64,000 nt of DNA from Kluyvera genomosp. 1 (GCF_001266615.1 NZ_LGHZ01000018.1:1-64000), one strand, 5' to 3'; positions 27,784-36,921 are shown, counted from the first letter of the stretch. Notes: a model not told the origin generated them from the letters alone. Numbers and translations: made by a program.

Positions 27784-29175
27784 TTACGCTTTACGGCGCA
27801 GCGCCTTAAACGCCACAAGCAGGAACAGCACCCACACCGGCAACAGAATTGCCGACAGGCGCATGCCGTCCATGGTGCACATCAGCACAAAGACCATCAG
27901 CAGGAAGGCAATACAGATGTAGTTACTGGCAGGAGCCCACAGCGCTTTAAATTTCGGCTCGCGGCCTTTACGACGCATCGCGGCGCGGAATTTAAGATGC
28001 GCCATACAGATCATAATCCAGTTCAGCAGCAACGTTGCCACCACCAGCGCCATCAACAGGCCGAAGGCCTTTTGCGGCAGCAGATAGTTCACCAGCACCA
28101 CCAGTGAAGTAATGGTCCCGGAGAGGATTAGCGAATTCACTGGTACCCCGCGACGGCTAACCTTCGTTAAAAAGCGCGGCGCATTGCCCTGGACAGAGAG
28201 GCCAAACAGCATACGACTGTTGGAATAGACACCGCTGTTATACACCGACAGCGAAGCCACCAGAATAACGAAATTCAGCGCCGAAGCCACCAGATTGCTG
28301 TCCAGATTGTGGAAAATCATCACAAACGGGCTGCTATCAGACTTGATCTGAACCCACGGATAGAGCGCCAGCAGAACAATCAGCGAACCAATATAAAACA
28401 GCAGGATACGATAAACGACCTGATTAACGGCTTTCGGAATTGAGGTTTCCGGATCGCGCGCTTCTGCTGCCGTAATACCGATAAGCTCTAGCCCGCCAAA
28501 GGAGAACATAATCACCGCCAGCGACAAAATAAGCCCCTGCCACCCGGTGGCGAGGAAGCCATCGAAGCGCCAGAGGTTATCGATACCCGCGTGGTCGCCG
28601 CCTTTGCCGGAGACCAGCATCCAGATGCCAAAGCCAATCATGCCAATAATGGCCAGCACTTTAATCAGCGCAAACCAGAATTCCGTTTCACCATACAGGC
28701 GGACGTTCACGAGGTTAACGGCGTTGATCAGGACAAAGAAGCCTGCCGCCCAAACCCAGGTGGGGACATCCGGCAGCCAATATTGCATATAGATCCCGGC
28801 GGCGGTCAGTTCGGCCATACCCACCAGCACGAACATCACCCAGTAGTTCCAGCCAGACAAAAACCCGGCGAACGGCCCCCAGTATTTATAAGCAAAATGG
28901 GCAAACGACCCTGATACCGGCTCTTCCACAACCATCTCACCCAGCAGGCGCATGATCATAAAGGCGATAACGCCCGCAATGGCGTAGCCGAGGACAACCG
29001 CCGGGCCTGCCATTTGAATAGCTGGGCCAATACCGAGGAACAGACCGGTCCCGATGGCGCCGCCGAGGGCGATTAATTGGATATGGCGGTTTTGTAATCC
29101 GCGGTGAAGCGTCGGGCTAGTTTCCGACGAGGCATCCGGTTGATTCTGGCTGGATGCTGATGACGCGTTTCTCAC
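27784..29175 (-). CDS. pheP: PheP, phenylalanine:H+ symporter
   Basis: A 12-helix amino acid-polyamine-organocation permease that closely matches E. coli PheP (458 residues). Hallmarks are GGAIGTGLFLGIG in helix 1 and the FGGLELIG stretch in helix 6. I set the start at the GTG at 29175, preceded by CAGGGG. It gives MRNASSASS, which aligns with the E. coli start MKNAS, for a length of 463 residues. In-frame ATGs at 29193 and 29238 would add unmatched residues. TyrR normally controls pheP; no site was confirmed here. Confidence 0.93.
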   Translation of the reverse strand: MRNASSASSQNQPDASSETSPTLHRGLQNRHIQLIALGGAIGTGLFLGIGPAIQMAGPAVVLGYAIAGVIAFMIMRLLGEMVVEEPVSGSFAHFAYKYWGPFAGFLSGWNYWVMFVLVGMAELTAAGIYMQYWLPDVPTWVWAAGFFVLINAVNLVNVRLYGETEFWFALIKVLAIIGMIGFGIWMLVSGKGGDHAGIDNLWRFDGFLATGWQGLILSLAVIMFSFGGLELIGITAAEARDPETSIPKAVNQVVYRILLFYIGSLIVLLALYPWVQIKSDSSPFVMIFHNLDSNLVASALNFVILVASLSVYNSGVYSNSRMLFGLSVQGNAPRFLTKVSRRGVPVNSLILSGTITSLVVLVNYLLPQKAFGLLMALVVATLLLNWIMICMAHLKFRAAMRRKGREPKFKALWAPASNYICIAFLLMVFVLMCTMDGMRLSAILLPVWVLFLLVAFKALRRKA

Positions 29176-29264
29176 GTCTAACCCCTGTAGCATGAATATG
29201 AAGGGGCACCTTTTAACACTTAGCGCGGCTTGTCGCAAGGCAATCAGTACCCGTACCCTAATAG

Positions 29265-29297
29265 CAAAAAGCCCCGGAAAGCACTCGCTTCCGGGGC
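29265..29297 (-). terminator. Strong intrinsic terminator of the TonB receptor gene
   Basis: GCCCCGGAA pairs with TTCCGGGGC around a 9-nt loop. On the minus strand the stem is followed by TTTTTGC. It lies 24 bp past the receptor stop. Confidence 0.9.
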
Positions 29298-29320
29298 AAT
29301 AACCCTATATTTGCAATGAC

Positions 29321-31507
29321 TTAGAAGTCGTAGCTCACCGAGAGTTTTAGCGTACGCGGCTCGCCCTGGAAGAGATAGACGCCGGTATCATCCACGCCAG
29401 ACCAGTACTTCTCGTTGGTCACGTTGGTCACGCCCACGCGCCATACCAGGTCATTTTGCTCCTGGTTCAGGTGCATACGGTAGCGCATCCCTAAATCCAG
29501 GGTCGTGTAGCTATCCAGCTTCTTGGTGTTGGCGGAATCCGCATACTGCGAACCGGTATGGTTCACGCGCGCGGTTGCCGTCAGGCCGTCCACCGGTTTG
29601 ATATCGTATTCGGCACCCAGTACGGCGTAGAAGCGAGAGACACCAATCGCGTCGTTACCATCGTTGAGACCGCCTTTGGTTTTGGTCATTTCCGGGTCGA
29701 TCCACAGGGTGCTGCCGTTCAAACGCAGGCCAAGCATCGGCTCACCGAAGACGCTCAGTTCAAGGCCGCGGTTGCGCTGCTCGCCATCCATACGGTAGTA
29801 ACCGTCGCTATCCAGCACGCCGGACGGTTTCTTAATCTGGAACAGGGACAGCGAGCCGCCCACGCGTTGGTAGTCAACTTTCACACCCACTTCTTCCTGT
29901 TTGGAATGGGCAATGCCAATGCTCTGACCAAAGTTTTTCGCCGTATTGGGGGCGTTGCCACCCGGCTGTAGGGCTTCAGTGTGGTTGGCATACAGCGACA
30001 CCGTTTCCCACGGCTTATAGACCACGCCGAAGGTCGGCATCCAGCGGCTTTCGGTAAAGCTGGAGGTGGTGGTTTCCAGGCCGGTGGTATTGCTGTAGTT
30101 ACGAATTACCACTTTCTGATGACGCGCAGCGGCGGTAAACAGCAGGCTGTCGTCGAAGAAGCCCAGCGTATCGCTGAACAGCCAGCCCTGCGTGCGGTTG
30201 CGCGCGGTAGTGAGCGGGTCATGGTAGTTACCGCCGACTGAGGTATAAGCAGGCAGACTCACATCGTGGTTGTTATAGATATTGACGTTCTTGTTGGTCT
30301 TAGCGCTCGACATACGCCAGGCGGTGGCGTCACTGCGCATCTGCGCCGAGTAACCGATGTTAACCTTGTGAGACACCACGCCAGTGTCAAAGCTACCGCG
30401 AATGCCGCCCATCCCACTGAAGCTATCGATAATACGGTTGGTATCCAGACGGCTGATGGTGGCATCGCCGTTGATATTGGTCAGCTTCGGCGCACCGTAG
30501 GTCCCTAACTCATGCGCATGCTGCGCACCCAGCGCGGCATAAGTGGTCCAGGAATCGTTCAGATCGTATTCTGCTTTTGCCATACCGAATTCGTTTTCGA
30601 TATCGCTGAACCCCCACTTCTGCCCGGTATTTTTGGTGTTGCTCGGCACCTTTGGCACTTCGCTGATGGCAGCGAAACCAATTCCCATCTCCCCGCCGTG
30701 GAAGGTTTTTTTCTGGTAGCCAAAATCAAACGAGGAGCGGAAGCGCTCGCCACGGTAATCCAACCCTATCGAGGCCAGCGTGGTACGGCGATTATCGTTA
30801 TCGACGCGCCCTTCCCCTTCACGATGCAGCAGGTTCACGCGTGCACCAAACTGGTTGTCGTCACCGAAGCGACGCCCCAGATCCAGCGAGCCGCCGACCT
30901 GTGAATCACCGGTATAGTCGACGCCAATACGCGTGGTCGGAATATCTTCGGCGCGCTTCGGTTCGAGGTTAATCATGCCGCCGACGCCGGAGCTTGCTGC
31001 GCCGTTTACCAGCGCGTTCGCCCCTTTAAAGACTTCAATGCGCTCAAGCATCTGAGTATCCATCACCTGACGCGGTACCACGCCGGACAGACCGCCCATG
31101 GTCATGTCATCGCCATCAAGCTTGAACCCACGAATACGGTAAGTTTCTGCGAAGTTGCCGTAGCCTTGTACTGCCTGTACACCCGCATCGTTTTTGACAA
31201 CATCAGCAATGGTTTTCGCCTGCTGATCCTGCACCAGTTTCGAGGTGTAGCCGATGACGTTGAACGGCACGTCCATCGCTTTTTGCTCACCCAGCATGCC
31301 GATACGGCCACCGTGTGCAATCTGTCCATCGAGGTAAGCGGGAACCAACTGTTCGCCACCCGGGGTAAAATCACTGTCCGCCGCGCCCTGCACAACCATG
31401 GTTTCGGTCTGATTTTTCTTTGTGGTTGTATCGTCAGCGGTGGCGGCATAAGCGGTGGGAATGACAGCACTGATTGCCAGTGCCAGCGTCGAGAGTTTCA
31501 TTGTCAT
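29321..31507 (-). CDS. TonB-dependent siderophore receptor (FcuA/FhuE-like)
   Basis: A 728-residue outer-membrane receptor. It has a signal peptide to about residue 21 (PTAYA), a TonB-box-like segment (TETMVVQG), a plug domain (DVVKNDAGVQ, ETYRIRGFKLDG, IEVFKGANAL) and a 22-strand barrel ending in aromatic F (SVSYDF). The plug resembles ferrichrome and hydroxamate receptors such as FcuA more than catecholate receptors; it is not Fiu or FepA. A 15/19 match to the Fur consensus lies upstream, so expression should rise under iron limitation. AAGGA precedes the ATG. The exact siderophore is uncertain. Confidence 0.87.
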   Translation of the reverse strand: MTMKLSTLALAISAVIPTAYAATADDTTTKKNQTETMVVQGAADSDFTPGGEQLVPAYLDGQIAHGGRIGMLGEQKAMDVPFNVIGYTSKLVQDQQAKTIADVVKNDAGVQAVQGYGNFAETYRIRGFKLDGDDMTMGGLSGVVPRQVMDTQMLERIEVFKGANALVNGAASSGVGGMINLEPKRAEDIPTTRIGVDYTGDSQVGGSLDLGRRFGDDNQFGARVNLLHREGEGRVDNDNRRTTLASIGLDYRGERFRSSFDFGYQKKTFHGGEMGIGFAAISEVPKVPSNTKNTGQKWGFSDIENEFGMAKAEYDLNDSWTTYAALGAQHAHELGTYGAPKLTNINGDATISRLDTNRIIDSFSGMGGIRGSFDTGVVSHKVNIGYSAQMRSDATAWRMSSAKTNKNVNIYNNHDVSLPAYTSVGGNYHDPLTTARNRTQGWLFSDTLGFFDDSLLFTAAARHQKVVIRNYSNTTGLETTTSSFTESRWMPTFGVVYKPWETVSLYANHTEALQPGGNAPNTAKNFGQSIGIAHSKQEEVGVKVDYQRVGGSLSLFQIKKPSGVLDSDGYYRMDGEQRNRGLELSVFGEPMLGLRLNGSTLWIDPEMTKTKGGLNDGNDAIGVSRFYAVLGAEYDIKPVDGLTATARVNHTGSQYADSANTKKLDSYTTLDLGMRYRMHLNQEQNDLVWRVGVTNVTNEKYWSGVDDTGVYLFQGEPRTLKLSVSYDF

Positions 31508-31814
31508 GGGAGGAGTCCTTGGTATTGAAAAAATTCACCCCTGGTGCCAGCCGGTTTCTTGCAGCATCTCGCCCCAGAATCCCCCTGTGAAACATCCCTC
31601 ACTGATGACTGAGCCAGCGGAACCAAAACGGTGAATAAAAAAGAGAGTGAGAACTATACTCATTATCGTTTTATGATCAAGCGTAAAGAGATGTAACCGC
31701 CGCTATCACCATAATGGCGCAGACGATTGATTGCCCCTTCAGTGCACAAAACGCGCGTGCGACAAACCGCGACCTGCCGCATAATCTCGGTTAATGCTTT
31801 GAAAAGGAGCCGTT
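31508..31814. other. Promoter region between the TonB receptor and the DMT transporter
   Basis: A 307-bp divergent intergenic region. It contains the Fur box at 31649-31667 and the ribosome site AAGGAG of the plus-strand gene. I see no small gene or structured RNA in it. Confidence 0.6.
31649..31667. promoter_or_regulatory. Fur box
   Basis: GAGAACTATACTCATTATC matches the 19-bp Fur consensus (GATAATGATAATCATTATC) at 15 positions. It lies about 140 bp ahead of the TonB receptor start, where a repressor site is expected. Confidence 0.8.
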
Positions 31815-32642
31815 GTGCTGCTCAAAATTATTCTCGCAATGGTCGCCTTTGCCGCCAATTCACTGCTATGCCGACTGGCGCTCAAAGGGCTGCATATGGA
31901 TGCGGTATCGTTTAGCAGCCTGCGGTTGCTCAGCGGTGCGATAGCACTATTTTTTCTGCTCCAGCTGCCGGGGATGAAAAGAAAAGCCGAATTCAATCTA
32001 CTGAACGCCGCTTTACTCACCGCGTACGTTTTTGCTTTCTCGCTGGCCTATTTATCGTTAACCACCGCGGCAGGCGCGCTGCTGCTATTCGGTACCGTTC
32101 AGGTAGTGATGAGCGGCTGGGGGCTGGCACGAGGCGAGCGACTCTCCTGGCTGAAAAGTATCGGCATGCTGACCGCCATGGGTGGGCTGGCGTTGCTACT
32201 GCTGCCAGGTGCCGGTCATCCGTCTATTGGCGCGTCGATATTAATGATGATTTCAGGCGTCGCCTGGGCGGTGTACTGCATTACCGGAAAAAAGGTACGC
32301 AATGCGGCTGCCGCAACGGCCGGTAACTTTATGCTGGCGGTGCCGATGGCGCTGTTCATCTTTATCCTCAGATGGACACCCGCTCAGGCCGATTTTTACG
32401 GCATCTTGCTGGCCATCACCTCCGGCGCGTTGATGTCCGGTGGGGCATATCTGCTCTGGTATTCGCTGCTACCAAAACTCAGCCCTACTACCGCCAGTAC
32501 CCTTCAACTGAGCGTGCCCTGCCTCGCGGCCCTCGGTGGTTTGGTCTTTATGGGGGAAGCCATTGATGGGCGGATGCTGCTGGCGATTGTTATCACGCTG
32601 TCCGGGATTGGGTTGGTGATTGCTGCGGACCGCCGCCGATAA
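31815..32642 (+). CDS. EamA/DMT-family exporter
   Basis: A 275-residue drug/metabolite transporter with ten predicted helices and two EamA repeats (about 5-125 and 140-272). The GTG start has AAGGAG five bases upstream. Family members such as RhtA, YdcZ or YedA export amino acids or metabolites; the substrate here is unknown. It is followed by the LOG-Nudix pair on the same strand after 74 bp and may share a transcript with it. Confidence 0.82.
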   Translation: MLLKIILAMVAFAANSLLCRLALKGLHMDAVSFSSLRLLSGAIALFFLLQLPGMKRKAEFNLLNAALLTAYVFAFSLAYLSLTTAAGALLLFGTVQVVMSGWGLARGERLSWLKSIGMLTAMGGLALLLLPGAGHPSIGASILMMISGVAWAVYCITGKKVRNAAAATAGNFMLAVPMALFIFILRWTPAQADFYGILLAITSGALMSGGAYLLWYSLLPKLSPTTASTLQLSVPCLAALGGLVFMGEAIDGRMLLAIVITLSGIGLVIAADRRR

Positions 32643-32716
32643 TACTCTCTACGATACGGACCATCGCTCAGAGCCCATGATAAAACTCGCATAACACTAT
32701 AATTTAAGAGGGAAAA

Positions 32717-33304
32717 ATGAAAAACATCGGTATATTTTGTGGTTCTTCTGCTGGCTTATCCCCCGCCTACATGGATTCCGCACGCGCGGTCGGAAAACGC
32801 CTGGTCCACAACGCGTTCGGAATCGTTTATGGCGGAGGTCGGGTGGGTCTGATGGGAGCCGTTGCCGATTCAGCTATCGCCTGCGGCGGCCATGTCACCG
32901 GAGTGATCCCGGAAGCGCTTTTTGAACGTGAAATTGCGCATACCGGATTATCGGATCTCCGGGTCGTGGCCAATATGCACGAGCGTAAAAACATGATGGC
33001 AGAGCTCTCCGATGGATTCATCGCGCTGCCGGGCGGTGCGGGTACGCTGGAAGAGATATTTGAGCAATGGACCTGGGCGCAGCTCGGAATACATCGGAAA
33101 CCCTGCGCGTTTCTTAACGTGAACCACTTTTATCAGCCCCTCGAAGCGATGATTCAGCAGACCGTTAGAGAGGGTTTCATGAAGCAAGAGTACGCAGATA
33201 TGCTGCTGTTCTCCGATAACATTGACGACATTATCCATCATTTCAAAAACTACACGCCACCGGCTTCAAAATGGAGCACACAAAATGGAGAGCCACGTGT
33301 CTGA
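32717..33304 (+). CDS. LOG-family nucleotide phosphoribohydrolase
   Basis: A 195-residue Rossmann-like protein with the LOG motif LPGGAGTLEEIFE and the helix with the catalytic arginine (ERKNMM). LOG enzymes (once called lysine decarboxylase-like) cut nucleoside 5'-monophosphates, including cytokinin forms, to free base and ribose-5-phosphate. AGAGGG precedes the ATG. The gene overlaps the following Nudix gene by 20 bp, so both products are made together. Confidence 0.87.
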   Translation: MKNIGIFCGSSAGLSPAYMDSARAVGKRLVHNAFGIVYGGGRVGLMGAVADSAIACGGHVTGVIPEALFEREIAHTGLSDLRVVANMHERKNMMAELSDGFIALPGGAGTLEEIFEQWTWAQLGIHRKPCAFLNVNHFYQPLEAMIQQTVREGFMKQEYADMLLFSDNIDDIIHHFKNYTPPASKWSTQNGEPRV

Positions 33305-33716
33305 GTCGAAAATCATTCGGATAGCCGCCGCGATCATCACCGATAGTCAGGGAAAGTTACTGCTAGTCAGAAAACGAAACACCGCTTATTTCATGCAGCC
33401 AGGCGGCAAAATTGAGCCCGGTGAAGAGCCTCGTTTGGCGCTGGTGAGGGAACTCATGGAGGAACTCAGTCTGGTGGTCACGCCGGAAGAGTTAACGCCT
33501 ATTGGTGAATTTTCCGACACCGCTGCTAATGAGCCAGGGCATACGCTGGTCGCGCTGATGTATCGCGTATCCAAAGCGTTCGGCGCGATAAAACCCGCGG
33601 CTGAAATTGAAGAAGTTACCTGGCTGTCGTCGTCCGATATCGCCAGTACCCTTCTGGCGCCGTTAACCGCCAACAGCATCATTCCTTTAGTGTGGCCAAC
33701 AACGGTGCAAGATTAG
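33285..33716 (+). CDS. Nudix hydrolase
   Basis: A 143-residue Nudix protein. The box reads GKIEPGE ... RELMEEL, matching G-x5-E-x7-REUxEE; the glycine after the acidic pair is replaced by serine. I chose the ATG at 33285, with GGAG eight bases upstream. Nudix enzymes hydrolyse nucleoside diphosphates linked to another group. Overlap with the LOG gene suggests a paired nucleotide clean-up function. Confidence 0.85.
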   Translation: MESHVSESKIIRIAAAIITDSQGKLLLVRKRNTAYFMQPGGKIEPGEEPRLALVRELMEELSLVVTPEELTPIGEFSDTAANEPGHTLVALMYRVSKAFGAIKPAAEIEEVTWLSSSDIASTLLAPLTANSIIPLVWPTTVQD

Positions 33717-33732
33717 CGTTCCGTTTTCTCGC

Positions 33733-34629
33733 TTAACCCTGACAGAACTCTCGCCACAGTGACGACAGCGTGAGCAGCGTGTCGTCAATCAACACGCGTT
33801 TTTCACTACCGGGACGCCAGATTGTCACCATTGTCTGGCTAATGCCTTCATTGCCTACCACTGTGGGGATTGCGGACACATGTTCCCAGCGCGATGCCTG
33901 AAAATGGGTGGGTAAAAAACCCCAACCGCACCCGGCCTCAATCAAGCTACGCAGCATCTCCAGTTCATTGGCCATAATGACATTGCCGGAAATTTGCAGC
34001 CGACGCGCCATCGGTATATCGCTGGCCGAATGCATGACCACCTGCGACGTCAGAGAAAGATCGAGCAGTGAACACGGGCGCACGACATCAACGAACAGAC
34101 TATCAGCAGCAAAAAAATCCATATCGATAGCCCCCAGCGCACGCCACTCCATTTCGCTACCGACACTATGATTATTAGCCTGAAAAAAACCCAGATCTGC
34201 CAACCCACTTGCCAGCGCTCGCTCCCCTTCGGCGCGCGATGTGCATCGCAGGCTCAGGCGAACATGGCGGTTCGCCATCCGGGCGATTAACGCCTGCAAA
34301 AAACGTCGCGGGGTAAAAGGATCGTAGACAATGCTCAGCTCCTGCGCTTCAGTGGCCGGGACCTGACGGGCAAACTGTTCAAACGCTCTCGCCTGACGCA
34401 TTAATAGATGCGCCTGACGATGAAGTTGTTCGCCCTGCGGCGTCAGCTGTAGCGCGCGTCCCTGACGCACAAAAAGCGCGTAACCGAGGCCATCTTCAAG
34501 GAGATCAATAAGATCGCGCAGCGTAGTACGGTCTTTATCCAATTTACCGGCGGCTTTGACCAGACTGCCGCATTCGGCGACGGTGGTGAACGCTTCAAGC
34601 TGTGAAAATGAGTAGGACAATGACGCCAC
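33733..34629 (-). CDS. LysR-family regulator
   Basis: A 298-residue LysR-type regulator with an N-terminal winged helix (FTTVAECGSLVKAAGKLDKDRTT) and a periplasmic-binding-like effector domain. The start is GTG with AAGGAG six bases upstream. It is divergent from the exported serine hydrolase across about 140 bp, so it probably controls that gene. The effector is unknown. Confidence 0.85.
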   Translation of the reverse strand: MASLSYSFSQLEAFTTVAECGSLVKAAGKLDKDRTTLRDLIDLLEDGLGYALFVRQGRALQLTPQGEQLHRQAHLLMRQARAFEQFARQVPATEAQELSIVYDPFTPRRFLQALIARMANRHVRLSLRCTSRAEGERALASGLADLGFFQANNHSVGSEMEWRALGAIDMDFFAADSLFVDVVRPCSLLDLSLTSQVVMHSASDIPMARRLQISGNVIMANELEMLRSLIEAGCGWGFLPTHFQASRWEHVSAIPTVVGNEGISQTMVTIWRPGSEKRVLIDDTLLTLSSLWREFCQG

Positions 34630-34770
34630 GCCGGTCTCCTTTGGCCATGATTGTGGGGTTTTCCCCCCATAACGCGTTTTTTATTATAGTGCGCCGATTT
34701 TTATACTCAATCCGTCCTACCTCTACGCGGTAGCGACGAGTCTACGGGTATAACTAAAATCGAGAACGCT

Positions 34771-36081
34771 ATGAATAATAAACGTAAATCCTTCCCTGCA
34801 AAGTCCTGTCTGTTGGCGAGCCTGATGGCCGCAGCCTTTATCTCCGCGCCCGCAATGGCAGCCTGTGAGGGAACAGCACTCACCCAATGCCCTGCGCCGT
34901 TTGATGCCAAACTGCCGGATACGCAAAAAATGCTCACCTGGAGCCAAGCCGAGCGCGTAGTCGGTTTTCGCAATGATTACCGCAACTACAAAGGTGATGT
35001 CTTCCGCCATGGTAAAGCAACGCCGCTGGTAGCCGCCGAGAAACCGCTAACGCAGGCCAGCTATCAGGTCAACGGTCAGCAGTGGAACTTGCAGGATTAC
35101 CTCAAACGACAGAACGTCAGTGGAATGCTGGTGCTGAAAGACGGCAAAGTTGCCTACAAATATCTGGCAGAGGGAAATACGGATACGACGCTTTGGACTT
35201 CGCGTTCAGTGGGCAAATCGGTGGTTTCCATCCTGTTCGGCGTAGCGCTAAAAGAGGGCAAAATTCACTCCATGGATGACCTGGTGACGCAATATGAACC
35301 GGATCTGAAAGGCACCGCCTGGGACGGCGTGACTCTGAAACAGCTGATTCAGCACACGTCCGGCGTGGCGTGGGATGAAGATTACACCAATCCACAGTCA
35401 GACTTTGCCAAACTGACACAATGCGAGGCGCATCCAGGTGCCTATGAATGCGTACGTACGCTGGTTTCCGGCCTGAAACGCGCCCATCCGGCAGGAGAAG
35501 TCTGGTCCTACTCTTCCGGCGGTGCCTGGCTGTTGGGCGATGTCCTGGAGCGAGCAACCGGGATGACGCTCGCGGGCTATCTGGAGAAAAGCCTCTGGCA
35601 GCCATACGGCATGGCCAACGACGGGGTATGGCACGCCTACACGAAAGGGCAACACGATGTCGGCGCGCACGGCTTTAACGCCACGCTGGAAGACTGGGGC
35701 CGCTTCGGTGAATTCGTCCTGCACAATGGTCAATTACCAAACGGCAAACAGATCCTGCCGGATAACTGGGTAGCGCAATCAGCCAACTGGAACACGGCAC
35801 AAAAATCGGTTTCCGCTGCGCATCCTCAGGGAATTTACGGCTATCAATGGTGGAATAATGAAGTGCCTGCCAATGCAAAAGATGTGGTGCCGACAGCACA
35901 GGATTCACTGAAAGGGTCAATGTGGGCGCTGGGGATCTTTGGCCAGATGATTATGGTCAACCGTGCAGAGAACCTGGTTGTCGTCCAGTGGTCGACCTGG
36001 CCGCAGGCGGAGCCATCTTTCAGCGCGCAACCGCTTGAAGCCTCGCTGATGTTTAGCGCCATCGCCAAAGCACTGCGCTAA
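34771..36081 (+). CDS. Exported serine hydrolase, class C beta-lactamase fold (NylB/EstB-like)
   Basis: A 436-residue protein with a signal peptide cut after AMA (residue 30). The nucleophile motif SVGK (S146-K149) and the tyrosine motif YSS (Y247) match the penicillin-recognising fold. The third motif is not a clear KTG; WALGIFGQ stands near its place. That pattern is typical of 6-aminohexanoate-dimer hydrolases and EstB esterases rather than true AmpC. It probably cleaves an ester or amide in the periplasm; the true substrate is unknown. The divergent LysR gene recalls the ampR-ampC layout, although this is not AmpC. Confidence 0.85.
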   Translation: MNNKRKSFPAKSCLLASLMAAAFISAPAMAACEGTALTQCPAPFDAKLPDTQKMLTWSQAERVVGFRNDYRNYKGDVFRHGKATPLVAAEKPLTQASYQVNGQQWNLQDYLKRQNVSGMLVLKDGKVAYKYLAEGNTDTTLWTSRSVGKSVVSILFGVALKEGKIHSMDDLVTQYEPDLKGTAWDGVTLKQLIQHTSGVAWDEDYTNPQSDFAKLTQCEAHPGAYECVRTLVSGLKRAHPAGEVWSYSSGGAWLLGDVLERATGMTLAGYLEKSLWQPYGMANDGVWHAYTKGQHDVGAHGFNATLEDWGRFGEFVLHNGQLPNGKQILPDNWVAQSANWNTAQKSVSAAHPQGIYGYQWWNNEVPANAKDVVPTAQDSLKGSMWALGIFGQMIMVNRAENLVVVQWSTWPQAEPSFSAQPLEASLMFSAIAKALR

Positions 36082-36141
36082 GCCGCTGTGCAGCCGGATT
36101 CTTTGCAGGCGCGAAGCCGCCACAGGAATTCGGCAGCAACA

Positions 36142-36173
36142 GCGCCAGAGCCGCCAACGCGCTCTGGCGCCTT
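36142..36173. terminator. Bidirectional terminator between the hydrolase and sbmC
   Basis: GCGCCAGAGC and GCTCTGGCGC form a perfect 10-bp stem with a 9-nt loop between convergent genes, followed on the plus strand by CTTTC. It probably serves the hydrolase gene and perhaps sbmC. Confidence 0.65.
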
Positions 36174-36176
36174 TCG

Positions 36177-36647
36177 TTACGACTTCGGCTCTACGGCAAC
36201 GAACATTTCAATATCCCAGTAGCCGTCTTCCGCACCGTTGTTGTGGTAGATCTCAAAACAGGGTTTGGCCACCATCTGGTGTTTTTCATCTTTCATCAGG
36301 CTATTGAAAAACTGGTACCACGGCGTGGAAAAGTCATGGTCGATAACTCGCGCGCGCGCGGCTGCATACAAGCCACCCGCGACGTCGGCGGTCATCACGC
36401 CTTCGCTATTGGCTGGCACCGAAAAATCATCGGCCACCGAGACCACCGTATCACAGCGCAGCTTTTCTGCCGGCACTTCATCCGGGTTGTCATAATAAAC
36501 GGCAAGCCACTCCTGGGCGGGGATTTGTTGGCCATCAACCCACTTCATCAACTGCTCAAACCCTTGTTTGACCGTTTCTTCCCACGGCCCAACCATATGA
36601 AAACCGGCGATTTTGCGTGGTTCAACCTGCTTAATCTCGTAGTCCAT
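36177..36647 (-). CDS. sbmC: SbmC (GyrI), DNA gyrase inhibitor protein
   Basis: A 156-residue GyrI-like effector-binding-fold protein, nearly the length of E. coli SbmC (157). Diagnostic stretches are [31 protein letters not shown] and DGYWDIEM. The protein shields gyrase from toxins such as microcin B17 and is SOS-induced. A LexA box stands 17 bp ahead of the start. In E. coli sbmC lies elsewhere on the chromosome, so its place next to argU is different. Confidence 0.93.
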   Translation of the reverse strand: MDYEIKQVEPRKIAGFHMVGPWEETVKQGFEQLMKWVDGQQIPAQEWLAVYYDNPDEVPAEKLRCDTVVSVADDFSVPANSEGVMTADVAGGLYAAARARVIDHDFSTPWYQFFNSLMKDEKHQMVAKPCFEIYHNNGAEDGYWDIEMFVAVEPKS

Positions 36648-36663
36648 ACTGCCTCCGTTACCA

Positions 36664-36683
36664 TACTGTAATTACATACAGTA
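36664..36683. promoter_or_regulatory. LexA (SOS) box of sbmC
   Basis: TACTGTA-ATTACA-TACAGTA is a perfect palindrome with CTG-N10-CAG. It matches the LexA consensus and sits immediately upstream of sbmC. Confidence 0.93.
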
Positions 36684-36844
36684 TAATTTGAGTTTTCGCG
36701 TTCAACAAACAAACAGTGAACAGTATGTGAGCAGATTCGCACTCTTGCCAGCCTGGATACGAGAGCGAAAAAATGGATGTTCCCAATATGTCCCACGAAG
36801 GAAATAAGGAGAAAGCAAAAGAAGTGTAATCTATTGAATTGAAA

Positions 36845-36921
36845 TGGTGCGCCCTGCAGGATTCGAACCTGCGGCCCACGACTTAGAAGGTCGTTGCTCT
36901 ATCCAACTGAGCTAAGGGCGC
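36845..36921 (-). tRNA. argU: tRNA-Arg(UCU), argU
   Basis: A 77-nt cloverleaf ending in an encoded CCA. The acceptor stem is GCGCCC/GGGCGC, the anticodon loop CTTCTAA gives anticodon UCU, and the T-arm is GGTTCGAATCC. It reads rare AGA codons. In E. coli this tRNA is the attachment site of prophage DLP12; no integrase or duplicated 3' end was seen here. It lies upstream of folD on the opposite strand, as in E. coli. Confidence 0.98.

Noticed and set aside
29321-31507. Assignment of the TonB receptor as Fiu or FepA
   Set aside because: Signal and plug sequences do not match those catecholate receptors; hydroxamate/ferrichrome types fit better.
34771-36081. A chromosomal AmpC beta-lactamase
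   Set aside because: It lacks a clear KTG motif and shows NylB/EstB-type SVGK and YSS spacing.
36845-36921. Prophage or island insertion in argU
   Set aside because: The tRNA is intact, no integrase was found nearby, and I saw no second copy of its 3' end in the window.
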